NCBI GenBank assembly: GCA_027623325.1
Contig: JAQBXY010000005.1
Coordinates: forward strand, 62,001 to 126,000
Origin: Gemmatimonadota bacterium
GTDB taxonomy: Bacteria > Gemmatimonadota > Gemmatimonadetes > Longimicrobiales > Gaopeijiaceae
Length of the DNA stretch: 64,000 nt
Direction of reading: 5' to 3'
Both the position numbers and the translations under genes were made by a program. Below the pieces are notes generated by a model. The model worked only from the letters and a program-made list of their open reading frames with translations. It had not been told where the DNA came from and made no database searches. Shown piece by piece: positions 46,906 through 56,542 of the stretch (position 1 is the stretch's first letter; each line of letters starts with the position of its first letter).

Positions 46906-48534
46906 ATGAGCGCTGATTCAGCCAGGGGGCGTTCGGGCCGTCTAGGGGAGCTTTCGGCAGAGCTGAAGACGCTTCGGGAGCAGCTTCGTGAGGGGGGCGG
47001 CGCCAAGAGGATTGCGAGGCAACACCAACAGGGAAAGCTGACCGCCCGGGAGCGGGTCGCTCTGCTTCTCGACAGGGATGCGACATCCGTCGAGGTTGGG
47101 ATGCTCGTAGCGCACGACCTGTACGATGGGCAGGCACCCGGCGCGGGCGTCGTTACGACCGTCGGCACCGTCGAGGGCCGCGAGGTCGTCGTGGTCGCCA
47201 ATGACGCCACCGTAAAGGCTGGCTCGTGGTGGCCCGAAACCATCACGAAGATCCTGCGGGCCCAGGAGATCGCGATGCGATGCCGCATCCCGATCATCTA
47301 CCTCGTGGACTCGGCGGGCGTCAATCTGCCGTACCAGGGCGGGGTGTTCCCTGGTCAATATGGGGCGTCGCGGATTTTCTACTACAACTCGGTCATGCGG
47401 CGCTACCTGCGCATCCCCCAGCTCTCCGCGGTCATGGGGCCGTGCATCGCGGGCGGCGCCTACCTTCCGGCTCTTTCCGACGTGATCCTCATGGTCGAGG
47501 GCACGTCCTTCATGGGCCTGGGTGGCCCCAATCTTGTGAAGGGTGCAACCGGGCAGACGGTGGGTTCCGAGGAGCTTGGGGGAGCGCGGGTGCACACTCA
47601 GGTCAGCGGCGTCGCCCATTACATGCTTCCCGATGACCCTGCCTGCCTCGCCAGGCTGCGGCAGCTGGTGCGTGAGCTTCCCGTGGAAGTACAGCCGATC
47701 GATCGCATGGCGACTCCACCGAAGCGTCTCGCCTTCGACCTGTACGACCTTCTCCCCGACGACCATCGTCAGCCCTACGAAATCCGGGACGTCCTCGAGT
47801 GCATTCTGGATGGTGACGAGCTCGACGAGTTTCAGCCCGAGTACGCCGGGGAGATGATCTGCGGGACCGGATTCCTGGACGGAACGCCGATCGGCGTAAT
47901 CGCGAACGCTCGCGGCATGTTCAAGGACCCTGCCGGCGGCCCCCCACACTTCGGTGGTATCGTCTATGCGGAGAGCGCGAGGAAGGTGGCGTACTTCATC
48001 GAAACCATGAACCGTCACCGCACGCCGCTACTCTTCGTTCAGGACGTATCCGGATTCATGGTCGGGCCTGCTGCGGAGCACTCGGGCATCATTCGAGCGG
48101 GGGCCGAGTTCGTCGAAGCCATGGCGACCGCGACCGTCCCGAAACTCGTCGTCACGTTGAACCACGCATCGGGGGCAGGCTACTACGCGATGGCCGGCCA
48201 AGGCTTCGATCCGGATTTTATCCTCTCTCTTCCGACGGGGCGTATGGGCGTCATGGAGGGAGCGAGTGCCGTGATGGCACTGTTTGGCAGTCAGCTCGAC
48301 CAGCTCAAGAAGGACGGTAAGGTGCCCGACGAGGACTTAACGACCCGTATGGATGAAGTGCGCGACGAGTACGAGCGGCAACTGGATGCCCGTTTCGCAG
48401 CGGCCCGAGGCTTCGTCGATGAGGTCGTGTTGCCGGAGGAACTCCGACCCGCGCTCAGCGTGCTCCTGAGAGCCGCGCGACAGAATCCAGGCCCCCACAT
48501 CGGGGCATTTCAAATCTCGGAGGCTTTCCGATGA
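46906..48534 (+). CDS. Acyl-CoA carboxylase carboxyltransferase (beta) subunit, methylcrotonyl-type
   Basis: The crotonase-fold subunit that moves CO2 from biotin to an acyl-CoA. Two carboxyltransferase halves are visible: residues about 30-270 with the acyl-CoA oxyanion motif GPCIAGGAYLPALSD, and about 280-540 with the biotin-side AGYYAMAG region. YLVDSAGVNLPYQGGVFPG resembles methylcrotonyl- and geranyl-CoA carboxylases (LiuB, AtuC) more than propionyl-CoA carboxylase. Length 542 residues. The biotin carboxylase/biotin-carrier subunit is not in the window. ATGA overlaps the next gene. Confidence 0.87.
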   Translation: MSADSARGRSGRLGELSAELKTLREQLREGGGAKRIARQHQQGKLTARERVALLLDRDATSVEVGMLVAHDLYDGQAPGAGVVTTVGTVEGREVVVVANDATVKAGSWWPETITKILRAQEIAMRCRIPIIYLVDSAGVNLPYQGGVFPGQYGASRIFYYNSVMRRYLRIPQLSAVMGPCIAGGAYLPALSDVILMVEGTSFMGLGGPNLVKGATGQTVGSEELGGARVHTQVSGVAHYMLPDDPACLARLRQLVRELPVEVQPIDRMATPPKRLAFDLYDLLPDDHRQPYEIRDVLECILDGDELDEFQPEYAGEMICGTGFLDGTPIGVIANARGMFKDPAGGPPHFGGIVYAESARKVAYFIETMNRHRTPLLFVQDVSGFMVGPAAEHSGIIRAGAEFVEAMATATVPKLVVTLNHASGAGYYAMAGQGFDPDFILSLPTGRMGVMEGASAVMALFGSQLDQLKKDGKVPDEDLTTRMDEVRDEYERQLDARFAAARGFVDEVVLPEELRPALSVLLRAARQNPGPHIGAFQISEAFR

Positions 48535-49910
48535 ACGTCCCGCGGCCTGTACGGATCGCGAGTGGGCAGGGGTTCTGGGGCGATGACCCGGAGGCCCCTG
48601 TGCGCCAGGTCGAGGGCGGTCCGATCGACTACCTCATGCTCGACTACCTCGCCGAAGTGACGATGTCGATCATGCAGAAGCAGCGCTCGCGCGACCCGGC
48701 GGCCGGATACGCTCGGGACTTCGTCCCCCTCATGGAGCGGATCTTTCCGACGTGTGTCGAGGGCGGGGTCCGGGTCGTCACCAACGCCGGAGGGGTCAAC
48801 CCGGTCGGGTGCGCCGAAGCGCTCGTCGAAGCAGGCCGCAGGGCCGGAGTCGCCGGACGGGCCAAGGTCGGACTCGTGACGGGCGACGACCTCATGGGTC
48901 GCCTCGACGAACTCCTGGCTGCGGGCCACGAACTCGCGAACATGGAAACCGGAGAGCCCCTCTCCACGATTCGCGAGGCCGTCCAGAGCGCGAATGCGTA
49001 CATCGGCGCGGCGCCGATCGTGAAAGCGCTGGGCCTTGGCGCTGATGTCGTCGTTACCGGCCGTAGTACCGACACGGCGTTGACGTACGGGCCGCTCATT
49101 CACGAATTCGGCTGGCGAGCCGAGGACCACGACCTCATCGCCGCGGGCGTCGTGGCGGGGCACATCAACGAGTGTGGGGCCCAGTGCACGGGGGGCAACT
49201 GTCTGATCGACTGGTGGGAGATCCCCGAGCTCGCGACCGTCGGTTTCCCGATCGTCGAAGTGAACCCCGATGGCACGTTCATCGTCACAAAACATCCGGG
49301 GAGCGGGGGTCGAGTCACGCGGGCGTCCGTGACCGAGCAGATCGTGTACGAAATGGGTGATCCGAAGACCTACATCACCCCCGACGTGATCGCGGACTTC
49401 GCGAGCATCCATCTCGAGGATCTGGGCGACGATCGAGTGCGTGTCCATGGAGTGAAGGGCAGCGCCCGAACCGATTTCCTCAAAGTTTCGATCGCGTATG
49501 CCGCGGGATGGAAGGCCACGGGCACGTTGACCTACAGTTGGCCGGATGCGGCCGCGAAAGCGCAGACGGCAGCGCACATCCTCAAGACGCGCCTGGATCG
49601 TCTCGGACACCGATTCGACGAAATCCGCGTCGAACTCGTCGGCTGGGATTCCACGCATGGCCCGCTCGTCGGTGAGCCGCCGGCCGATCTCCCCGAGGTG
49701 CAGCTGCGTGTGGGCGTGCGCTCTGGAGATCGGGCCGCGGTCGAACGCTTCACCCGCGAGATCGCACCCTTGGTTCTCACCGGGCCACCCTCGGTGACCG
49801 GCTTCGCAGGTGGCCGCCCGCGAGCCCAGGAGATCATGGCGTACTGGCCGGCGTTGCTTCGTCGTGAAGCGGTCGAGGCACACCTTCAGGTGGAGGTCCG
49901 AGAGGTATGA
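48531..49910 (+). CDS. AtuA-family protein, N-terminal domain (DUF1446)
   Basis: A 459-residue protein of the acyclic terpene utilisation AtuA family (DUF1446), whose biochemical role is unknown. Typical phrases are IASGQGFWGDD at the start, VVTNAGGVNPVGC (about 80-92), VTGRSTDTAL and GGHINECGAQCTGGN-like AGHINECGAQCTGGN. In Pseudomonas the gene lies with geranyl-CoA carboxylase; here it overlaps the carboxyltransferase subunit by 4 bases, which argues for a shared pathway. The family's C-terminal domain is a separate gene immediately downstream. Confidence 0.85.
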   Translation: MNVPRPVRIASGQGFWGDDPEAPVRQVEGGPIDYLMLDYLAEVTMSIMQKQRSRDPAAGYARDFVPLMERIFPTCVEGGVRVVTNAGGVNPVGCAEALVEAGRRAGVAGRAKVGLVTGDDLMGRLDELLAAGHELANMETGEPLSTIREAVQSANAYIGAAPIVKALGLGADVVVTGRSTDTALTYGPLIHEFGWRAEDHDLIAAGVVAGHINECGAQCTGGNCLIDWWEIPELATVGFPIVEVNPDGTFIVTKHPGSGGRVTRASVTEQIVYEMGDPKTYITPDVIADFASIHLEDLGDDRVRVHGVKGSARTDFLKVSIAYAAGWKATGTLTYSWPDAAAKAQTAAHILKTRLDRLGHRFDEIRVELVGWDSTHGPLVGEPPADLPEVQLRVGVRSGDRAAVERFTREIAPLVLTGPPSVTGFAGGRPRAQEIMAYWPALLRREAVEAHLQVEVREV

Positions 49911-50299
49911 CGCGAGTTCAGCTGGTGCATCTCGCGCACGCGCGCTCCGGTGACAAGGGTGATACGGCGAACGTCGGCCTCATTGCGTACGACTCAGCCC
50001 ACTTCGACCTGTTGAGAGAGCAGGTGACCCCGGAAGCGGTCAAGGCACATTTTGGTGCCATGGTGTCCGGACCCGTAGAGCGCTTCGAACTCCCGAATCT
50101 CGGCGCGCTGAACTTCCTGCTTCACGGCGCGCTCGGGGGTGGCGGGACGATGTCGCTGATGAATGATGCTCAGGGCAAGGTCTTCAGCACGGCGCTCCTC
50201 CGCATGGAAGTGGACGTTGCGGACGACATCGCTGCGGCGGTGGCGGGCCGGGGCAGGGTGCCCGCAGGGTGGAGCCCCAAGGACGGGGGCACGTCGTGA
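49907..50299 (+). CDS. AtuA-like C-terminal ferredoxin-fold domain as separate protein
   Basis: A 130-residue protein matching the C-terminal domain of AtuA. It has VHLAHARSGDKGDTANVGLIA (about 6-26), the family hallmark, and LNFLLHGALGGGGTMSL (about 67-83). In many genomes it is fused to DUF1446; here the two are separate and overlap by 4 bases, so they probably form a complex. The function is unknown. Confidence 0.83.
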   Translation: MTRVQLVHLAHARSGDKGDTANVGLIAYDSAHFDLLREQVTPEAVKAHFGAMVSGPVERFELPNLGALNFLLHGALGGGGTMSLMNDAQGKVFSTALLRMEVDVADDIAAAVAGRGRVPAGWSPKDGGTS

Positions 50300-51066
50300 G
50301 CGAAGCCGTCCTTATCTATTCTGTGGCCGACGGAGTTGCGACGCTGACGCTCAATCGTCCCGAAAAAAGGAACGCGCTCAATGCCGAGCTCGTTCAGGCG
50401 TTGAAGAAGGGGCTCGCGGAGGCTGCCGAGGACCCTGCAGTTCGAGTCGTCGCGATTACGGGCGCAGGCCAGGACTTCTGCTCCGGGGCCGACCTGGCCG
50501 AGCTTCGAGCGATGTCGGAAAAGAGCGCGGAGGAGAATCTGGCCGATGCCAGGTCTTTGGGCGCATTGTTTTCGCAGATGCGTCGACATCCGCGGCCGAT
50601 CGTGGCGCTGGTGAAGGGGCGGGCGCTGGCGGGGGGCTGTGGGCTGGCGACCGCTTGCGACGTTGTTCTCGCACGGTCGGACGCCGAGTTCGGATACCCT
50701 GAGGTCCACCTTGGCTTCGTGCCGGCCCTGGTCATGGCGATTCTGCGTCGCAAGATCGGCGAAGGGCGAACCTTCGACCTGGTCGCGATGGGTGAGCGTT
50801 TCAGCGCCGCCGAAGGGGAGAGGCTCGGCCTCGTCAATCGTGTCTATGAGTCGTTCACGTTCAAGTCGGAGGCCAACAACTACGTGGCCGCGGTCGCGGC
50901 GAGGCCGGTCTCGGCCATCACGCTCACCAAGACCCTGTTGTACGAACTGGACGGGATGGACTTCCAGGACGGAATCGACCGCGCGGCCGAGGTGAACGCC
51001 GAGGCTCGCATGACCGCCGAGTGCCGTGAGGGAGTGCGCCGCTTTCTCGATCGCTCGAAGGGGTGA
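50296..51066 (+). CDS. Enoyl-CoA hydratase/isomerase, methylglutaconyl-CoA hydratase-like
   Basis: A 256-residue crotonase-fold enzyme. The oxyanion-hole loops are FCSGADLAEL (about 61-70) and LAGGCGLATACD (about 111-122). The first catalytic glutamate of classical crotonase is replaced (GGCGLA where most have GGxELA), while Glu136 (YPEVHLGFVPA) is kept. The same loss is seen in LiuC-type methylglutaconyl-CoA hydratases, which would fit the methylcrotonyl-type carboxylase upstream. The GTG at 50296 overlaps the previous stop by 4 bases; a start at 50269 is less likely. Confidence 0.85.
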   Translation: MSEAVLIYSVADGVATLTLNRPEKRNALNAELVQALKKGLAEAAEDPAVRVVAITGAGQDFCSGADLAELRAMSEKSAEENLADARSLGALFSQMRRHPRPIVALVKGRALAGGCGLATACDVVLARSDAEFGYPEVHLGFVPALVMAILRRKIGEGRTFDLVAMGERFSAAEGERLGLVNRVYESFTFKSEANNYVAAVAARPVSAITLTKTLLYELDGMDFQDGIDRAAEVNAEARMTAECREGVRRFLDRSKG

Positions 51067-51073
51067 CACACTC

Positions 51074-51286
51074 TTGTCGCCCGCCCTCGACGAACGCAGC
51101 CGCCGCGAGCTGGAGTGGAAGATCTGGATCTTCGCCATCGCCGCAGTCGTCGGGCTCACGGGGGTCTTCTTCGACGAGAAGTGGATGACAGGGAGCTCGA
51201 TCGGTCTTCTCGCTGTCGCGATGCTCGTGAGGTTTCTGCCACACGCTCAGCCCTCGGTTGACGCCGACGACGAGGATTCGGCCTAG
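51074..51286 (+). CDS. Small two-helix membrane protein, hypothetical
   Basis: A 70-residue protein from a TTG 7 bases after the hydratase stop. Two hydrophobic segments (about residues 16-34 and 42-57) are joined by a short loop, and the tail is acidic (DADDEDSA). I do not recognise it. A longer frame beginning at 51026 overlaps the hydratase and is less likely. Confidence 0.5.
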   Translation: MSPALDERSRRELEWKIWIFAIAAVVGLTGVFFDEKWMTGSSIGLLAVAMLVRFLPHAQPSVDADDEDSA

Positions 51287-51334
51287 GACCGATTCTCGCA
51301 TGGCGTCGCGCGGCGTCCGAGGCGACTCTCGAGC

Positions 51335-52822
51335 GTGTCCATCGATCCGGTTGCGGTCCTGCGTCGCCACTTCGGCTATCCCGGTTTTCGTCCCGGCCAG
51401 GAGGACCTCGTTCGTGCCGTTCTTGGCGGGCGCGATGCGCTCGGGGTCTTGCCAACGGGAGGTGGAAAGAGCGTCTGCTATCAGGTGCCTGCGCTCATTC
51501 TTGGAGGATTGACGTTGGTGGTGACACCCCTGGTGTCTCTCATGGAGGATCAGGTCAGCCGCGCCCGACTGGCGGGATTGCGCGCGGAACACTTCAGCGC
51601 GACCCAGGCGAAGGAGACGCGCCGAACCACCGCGCAACGCGTCCGGGATGGGGGCGTCGACCTTCTGTTTGTCTCTCCGGAACGGCTCGATGTCCCAACC
51701 TTCAACGACCTCCTCTCGGATGTCGATGTGCGGCTCCTGGCGGTGGACGAGGCGCACTGTATTTCTGAGTGGGGGCATGATTTCCGCCCCGCGTATCGCC
51801 GTATCGGTCGTTTCCGGGCGGCGTTGCGCTGCCCCACCCTAGCTCTTACGGCCAGCGCGACGCCCGCTGTGCGGGCGGACATTCTGGACAACCTCGAGCT
51901 GTCGGATCCGCTTATCGTGGTGCGTTCGTTCGATCGACCGAACCTTTGGTGGGCTGTGGTGCCCGGCGCTTCGGCGGCCGAGCGTTCCAAGGGTGTTTAC
52001 CGAGCTATTCGAAGTACACCGGGCTGTGCGATCGTCTACGCGCCCACTCGGCGTTGGGTCGAAACCGTGCGCGACGATTTGGCCCGTCGAGGGATACGAG
52101 CCGAGGCGTACCACGCGGGCCTTCCCGGTCCGGAGCGTTCACGAGTCCAGGCGGCCTTCATGACCGGTGCCTGCCGGGTCGTGGTTGCGACCAATGCCTT
52201 CGGCATGGGCATCGACAAGGCGGATGTGCGAACGGTCGTCCATGTTCAGTTGCCCGCGACCCTCGAGTCCTACTACCAGGAGGCCGGCCGTGCCGGTCGG
52301 GACGGCGAGTCCGCCCTGTGCCTCGCGTTTCACGGCCGACGTGATCGACTCCTGGTCGATCGATTCATCGCCCGGACGCACCCGAAGTCGGTGGAACTCT
52401 GGCGACTCCACCGCTCTCTGAGGCGCCACGCCGACCGCTTCGGCGTGGCGCGCGTCGACGATCCAGGGATTGTTCGTGTGCTCGGGGGCCGCCCGACAGA
52501 GTGGCTCATGGGTGAGTCGGAGGGTCCGCTCGGAGCGCTCGAGCGAGCCGGAGGCATTCGCAGGCTGGGAACGGAAGGGGACTCTGCAGGGTCTTGTAGC
52601 TGTCTCGTAGGTGTGTCGGCGCGGGTAGACTTCGGGTCCTCAGCGCGCGGACGCCGCCGGGTTCGGGGGAAACTAGGGGCGGTCCTGCGCTTCGCCCGAG
52701 CCAAGGGATGCCGCCGTCAGGCCCTTCTTCGCTATTTTGGGGAGGTGGCGCCCAGAAGCTGTGGGCGGTGCGATCAGTGTGGTTACGACCTCGGAGCCGG
52801 ATTTCCGCCCTTTGATCGATAG
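51335..52822 (+). CDS. recQ: RecQ-family ATP-dependent DNA helicase
   Basis: A 3'-5' DNA helicase for recombination and repair. Motif I is [14 protein letters not shown], motif II is [18 protein letters not shown], and motif VI is [10 protein letters not shown]. The four zinc cysteines (459, 476, 479, 482) lie almost at the C-terminus, about 80 residues later than in E. coli RecQ. A winged-helix-like segment (about 375-430) precedes them instead of following, and there is no HRDC domain. Length 495 residues. The end overlaps the next gene by about 44 bases. Confidence 0.9.
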   Translation: MSIDPVAVLRRHFGYPGFRPGQEDLVRAVLGGRDALGVLPTGGGKSVCYQVPALILGGLTLVVTPLVSLMEDQVSRARLAGLRAEHFSATQAKETRRTTAQRVRDGGVDLLFVSPERLDVPTFNDLLSDVDVRLLAVDEAHCISEWGHDFRPAYRRIGRFRAALRCPTLALTASATPAVRADILDNLELSDPLIVVRSFDRPNLWWAVVPGASAAERSKGVYRAIRSTPGCAIVYAPTRRWVETVRDDLARRGIRAEAYHAGLPGPERSRVQAAFMTGACRVVVATNAFGMGIDKADVRTVVHVQLPATLESYYQEAGRAGRDGESALCLAFHGRRDRLLVDRFIARTHPKSVELWRLHRSLRRHADRFGVARVDDPGIVRVLGGRPTEWLMGESEGPLGALERAGGIRRLGTEGDSAGSCSCLVGVSARVDFGSSARGRRRVRGKLGAVLRFARAKGCRRQALLRYFGEVAPRSCGRCDQCGYDLGAGFPPFDR

Positions 52823-54083
52823 ATATCTCACAGAAGAACACGTAGCTCTCCGCGAACGAGTGGCACGTTTCGGTCGCGAGTCGATCGAGCCCGTGGCCCG
52901 CGAACTCGACGAGACTGGGGACTTTCCCTGGGAGAACGTCCAGCGGATGGCGGAGATGGGGCTGTTCGGCGTTCCCGTGCCGGAACACTTCGGAGGCATG
53001 GGGCTGGACTATCTCAGCTACATCCTCGTGATCGAAGAACTCGCCAAGTTCGACGCGAGCCATTCGATCACCGTTTCCGCCCACACGACACTTGGCATGT
53101 CGCCGATCCTCGCGTTCGGCACGGAAGATCAAAAGGAAAGGTTCGTTCCGCCCCTCGCGTCGGGCGAAGTCCTGGGCGGGTTCGGTCTGACCGAACCGGG
53201 AGCCGGTTCAGATGCATCCGGCACGCGCACTCGAGCCGTCCGTGACGGAGCGGGTTTCCGGATCAACGGCTCGAAGATCTTCATCACGAACGCGGGTGTC
53301 GGGGAAATTTTCGTGGCGACCGCCGTCACGACGCCGCGTAAGGGTTCGAAGGGCATCAGCAGCTTCATCGTATGTAAGCCGACCGTGGACCTCGACAGAG
53401 CTAAGGTCCTGGGCTGTGGGCATCGAGCGGACCTGCCGTTCACGGAAGGCGTCCGGGCGGGGGAAAAGGAAGACAAGATGGGCTGGCGCGCGTCGGACAC
53501 GCGCGAGCTTCATTTCGAGGACGCGTTCGTCCCCGAGGACCAGCAGTTGGGGGAAGAGGGCCAGGGCTTCGTGAACTTCATGAAGACGCTCGACGCCGGA
53601 CGGATCGGGGTGGCGGCGTTGTCACTCGGCCTGGCCGAGGGCGCGCTGGAGTCTGCAGTTCGGTACACGCACGGCCGGAAGCAGTTCGGACAGCCGGTTT
53701 GGGACTTCCAGCAAGTGCAGTTCCGCATGGCGGACATCGCGACCGACATCGAAGCTGGGCGGCACCTCACCTACCACGCGGCGTGGCTCAAGGACCAGGG
53801 CGCCCCGTTCGCAAAACAGGCGGCCATGGCCAAGCTGTTCTGTTCCGAGCTCGCCATGCGTGCGTCGTTGGGGGCGATCCAGGTGATGGGAGGCGCGGGC
53901 TACACGAGTGACTATCCGGTCGAGCGGATGATGCGCGACGCGAAAATCTGTGAGATCGGCGAGGGGACGAATGAGATTCAACGGCTGGTCATCGCCCGTC
54001 AGTTGCTGGGCGAAGTGATGACCGAGCCCCGGAAGGAATCAGCACCCGCGGACCTGGTGTCCGCGGGCGCATCGGTGAACTAA
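52779..54083 (+). CDS. Acyl-CoA dehydrogenase, short-chain (SCAD) type
   Basis: An FAD enzyme that desaturates acyl-CoA. The FAD-binding phrases [12 protein letters not shown] (about 133) and [34 protein letters not shown] and the C-terminal glutamate in [13 protein letters not shown] are present. That glutamate is the catalytic base in short-chain and isobutyryl-type enzymes. The alternative glutamate of isovaleryl-CoA dehydrogenase is absent (LDAGRIG). Butyryl-CoA or isobutyryl-CoA are therefore the likely substrates. The GTG at 52779 lies inside recQ; TTG at 52812 is an alternative. Confidence 0.88.
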   Translation: MVTTSEPDFRPLIDRYLTEEHVALRERVARFGRESIEPVARELDETGDFPWENVQRMAEMGLFGVPVPEHFGGMGLDYLSYILVIEELAKFDASHSITVSAHTTLGMSPILAFGTEDQKERFVPPLASGEVLGGFGLTEPGAGSDASGTRTRAVRDGAGFRINGSKIFITNAGVGEIFVATAVTTPRKGSKGISSFIVCKPTVDLDRAKVLGCGHRADLPFTEGVRAGEKEDKMGWRASDTRELHFEDAFVPEDQQLGEEGQGFVNFMKTLDAGRIGVAALSLGLAEGALESAVRYTHGRKQFGQPVWDFQQVQFRMADIATDIEAGRHLTYHAAWLKDQGAPFAKQAAMAKLFCSELAMRASLGAIQVMGGAGYTSDYPVERMMRDAKICEIGEGTNEIQRLVIARQLLGEVMTEPRKESAPADLVSAGASVN

Positions 54084-54108
54084 CAACGTCGGCCGTGGCG
54101 AGGGGTGT

Positions 54109-54139
54109 TGGCGTCCGAACCCACTTCAGGGAGACGCCA
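54109..54139 (+). terminator. Possible terminator hairpin after the acyl-CoA dehydrogenase
   Basis: A perfect 7-bp stem TGGCGTC/GACGCCA with a 17-base loop begins 26 bases after the stop, within the 189-base gap before the RNase G gene. No T-tract follows. The rest of the gap shows nothing I recognise beyond a Shine-Dalgarno site for the next gene. Confidence 0.3.
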
Positions 54140-54272
54140 CCACATCGCGCCCGGAGAAACCGGAGGCCAGACGGTCGCCGGAACGGGTCGTCAGCACTTG
54201 CGGCGGGCAGTTCCGGGACGCGGCTGGGACCGGTGGGGGTCAAGCGGCCCGACACAAAAACTGGAGAAAAGC

Positions 54273-55826
54273 TTGGGGAGAGAAATCCTCGTGAGCGCCA
54301 ACCCGCAAGAAGCCTGGGTAGCGCTCCTAGAAGACAAGAAGCTCGTGGAAATCATGTTCGACCGACCCGACCAGGATCGGATCTTGGGCGACATATTCCT
54401 CGGGAAGGTCGACGCCGTCCTGCCAGGTATTCAGGCGGCCTTCGTCGATATCGGAACCGGGAAGGCCGGCTTCCTGCACGTCTCGGACCTCAACCTCGAC
54501 GAGGACGAGGACGATGACGAGAGCAATGGGAATGGGAACGGGAAGGGACGCGGCAGGGGTAGCCACCGAAACCGAAAGCTCCCGCCTATTCAGGATCACA
54601 TAAAGAAGGGTCAGGAAATCCTGGTCCAGGTGACCAAGGAGTCGATCAGCACAAAGGGGCCTCGATTAACGGCTCAGGTCTCTTTACCGGGCCGGTTTCT
54701 GGTATACATGCCTTATGCCTCGCGCGTGGGTGTCAGCCGGAAGATCGAGGGGCGCGACCAACGGACGAAGCTGCGCAAGATGGCGCAGAAGATTCTGCCC
54801 GATAATAGCGGAGGTCTGATCGTTCGCACGGTGGGCGAAGAGGTCACGCCCGAGAAGCTGGAGCATGAGTTCAAGCGCCTCCACGAACGGTGGACCAAGA
54901 TCCAGGGTGACGCGAACGCCCGCAGTGCGCCGGCCCTGGTGCATCGGGAGGCGACACTCATCAGCGGCGTGATCCGTGACCTCTTCAGTGACAAGTTCGA
55001 GGCACTACGCGTCGACTCCCAGGCCCCGTACGATGAGATCGTCGAGTACGTGCAGAGTGTCGACCCCGACTTGCTCAGCCGAGTGCATCTCCACGAGGGC
55101 CCGATCCCTCTCTTCGATCTGTATGGAGTCGAGGAGGAGATCCAGAAGGCGTTCCGACGCAGCGTTACCCTGAAGTCAGGCGGGACGCTCGTCATCGAGC
55201 CGACCGAGGCACTGGTGTCGATCGACGTAAACACCGGTCGGTTTACGGGGAAAGGGAAGAAGGACCCCGAACAGACCATCCTGAGTACGAATCTCGAGGC
55301 GGCGCGTGAGATCGCGAAGCAACTCCGGCTGCGGGACGTCGGCGGAATCATCGTCGTCGACTTCATCGACATGGAGTCCCAGGAGAACCGCGACAAGGTC
55401 GTTCGAGAGCTTCGATCCCATTTGGCTAACGATCGAGCCCGGACGAAGGCGTTCGAGGTTTCGAATCTCGGATTGATCGAGATGACCCGGCAGCGGGTCA
55501 GGCCGTCACTCTTTAATTCACTGACCGCGATCTGTACGTCGTGCGGTGGAATCGGTCGGGTCTACACACCCGCGACCGTGGTCCGCCAGATCGAGCGTAC
55601 ACTTACGCGGGCCGGGGCATCGAAGGAAGAGAAGAGTATCGTCGTTCGGGTTCACCCCGAGGTGGCCCTGCGCGTCATCGAGGAAGAACCCGGCCTCTTG
55701 AAGCGGCTGCGAAGCGGAACCCGTATGGAGCTCGAGATGCGGGACGACCCGCTCATGCGACTCGACGAGTTCCGGCTCCTGTCCGGGCCGGCGGAGACCG
55801 ACGTGACAGACAAGTACGCGGCCTGA
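54273..55826 (+). CDS. rng: Ribonuclease E/G family protein (RNase G)
   Basis: An endoribonuclease for rRNA 5'-end processing and mRNA decay. An S1 domain (about 38-130) precedes the catalytic core: Asp318 in VSIDVNTG, Asp363 in IVVDFIDM and the zinc-link CTSC (Cys421, Cys424). The S1 domain is interrupted by a hydrophilic insertion at about residues 75-102, first acidic (DEDEDDDE), then Gly/Asn/Lys/Arg rich. I chose the TTG at 54273 because GGAG lies 6 bases upstream. Length 517 residues. It lacks the long scaffold tail of E. coli RNase E. Confidence 0.92.
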   Translation: MGREILVSANPQEAWVALLEDKKLVEIMFDRPDQDRILGDIFLGKVDAVLPGIQAAFVDIGTGKAGFLHVSDLNLDEDEDDDESNGNGNGKGRGRGSHRNRKLPPIQDHIKKGQEILVQVTKESISTKGPRLTAQVSLPGRFLVYMPYASRVGVSRKIEGRDQRTKLRKMAQKILPDNSGGLIVRTVGEEVTPEKLEHEFKRLHERWTKIQGDANARSAPALVHREATLISGVIRDLFSDKFEALRVDSQAPYDEIVEYVQSVDPDLLSRVHLHEGPIPLFDLYGVEEEIQKAFRRSVTLKSGGTLVIEPTEALVSIDVNTGRFTGKGKKDPEQTILSTNLEAAREIAKQLRLRDVGGIIVVDFIDMESQENRDKVVRELRSHLANDRARTKAFEVSNLGLIEMTRQRVRPSLFNSLTAICTSCGGIGRVYTPATVVRQIERTLTRAGASKEEKSIVVRVHPEVALRVIEEEPGLLKRLRSGTRMELEMRDDPLMRLDEFRLLSGPAETDVTDKYAA

Positions 55827-55920
55827 AGGCCACGCAGCGACACATCTTGACCGGCCCGCCTGACGGTTCGACATTTACAGGCTCTACACCGAAGTCCGAG
55901 CGAAATCGGGAACTCGAAAC

Positions 55921-56238
55921 ATGTACGCGTTTTTTCAAACTGGTGGCAAACAATTCCGGGCTGAGCCTGGCGTGCGCCTCCGCATTCCCACGCTCCAGAA
56001 CGAGCCTGGGGATTCGGTGACCTTCGAGCACGTGCTTCTTACCGGTGACGGTGAGGAGAGCGTGCGTGTGGGTACGCCCACGGTCGACGGGGCCTCGGTT
56101 ACGGCCGAAGTGCTCCGCCACGGTCGCGGTGACAAGATCATCGTCTTCAAGCGGAAACGCCGGAAGGGGTATCGCAAGAAGCAGGGACACCGGCAGAACT
56201 TTACCGAAATCCGGATCGACGCAGTCGCTCTCGGTTGA
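55921..56238 (+). CDS. rplU: Ribosomal protein bL21
   Basis: A large-subunit ribosomal protein of 105 residues. YAFFQTGGKQFR at the start and the basic VFKRKRRKGYRKKQGHRQ near the end are the family signature. The 94-base leader contains a TTGACC at 55847 but no good -10 box at the right distance. It is followed by rpmA after 32 bases. Confidence 0.97.
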   Translation: MYAFFQTGGKQFRAEPGVRLRIPTLQNEPGDSVTFEHVLLTGDGEESVRVGTPTVDGASVTAEVLRHGRGDKIIVFKRKRRKGYRKKQGHRQNFTEIRIDAVALG

Positions 56239-56270
56239 GCCCGGCGATCCAGATCGATATAGGGTAAATC

Positions 56271-56525
56271 ATGGCACATAAGAAAGGCGTAGGCTCCAGC
56301 CGTAACGGTCGGGACAGCAACCCGAACCGTCTCGGCGTCAAGCGCGCGGGTGGTCAGCCGGTTCGTGCCGGCAGCATCATCGTGCGCCAGCGCGGAACGC
56401 GTATTCACGCGGGACGCAATGTGGGTCGCGGTAACGACGATACACTGTTTTCTCTCATCGACGGTGTCGTGACGTTTGAGCGCATGAAGGCGCGCAACGT
56501 CGTCTCGGTTTACGCGGCAGAGTAG
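56271..56525 (+). CDS. rpmA: Ribosomal protein bL27
   Basis: A large-subunit protein whose N-terminus reaches the peptidyl-transferase centre. It begins [17 protein letters not shown], without the cleaved N-terminal extension found in Firmicutes. [16 protein letters not shown] is the family motif. Length 84 residues. The GTPase gene obg that often follows is absent; a cluster of hairpins comes next. Confidence 0.97.
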   Translation: MAHKKGVGSSRNGRDSNPNRLGVKRAGGQPVRAGSIIVRQRGTRIHAGRNVGRGNDDTLFSLIDGVVTFERMKARNVVSVYAAE

Positions 56526-56542
56526 GTCCCCCATCCGCTTTC

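Noticed and set aside
48510-49883. 457-codon open frame on the minus strand
   Set aside because: It is antisense to the AtuA-like gene and only mirrors its codon structure.
52779-54083. Isovaleryl-CoA dehydrogenase (LiuA) as partner of the methylcrotonyl-type carboxylase
   Set aside because: The isovaleryl-type catalytic glutamate position is not glutamate; the base is the C-terminal EGTNE glutamate, as in short-chain enzymes.
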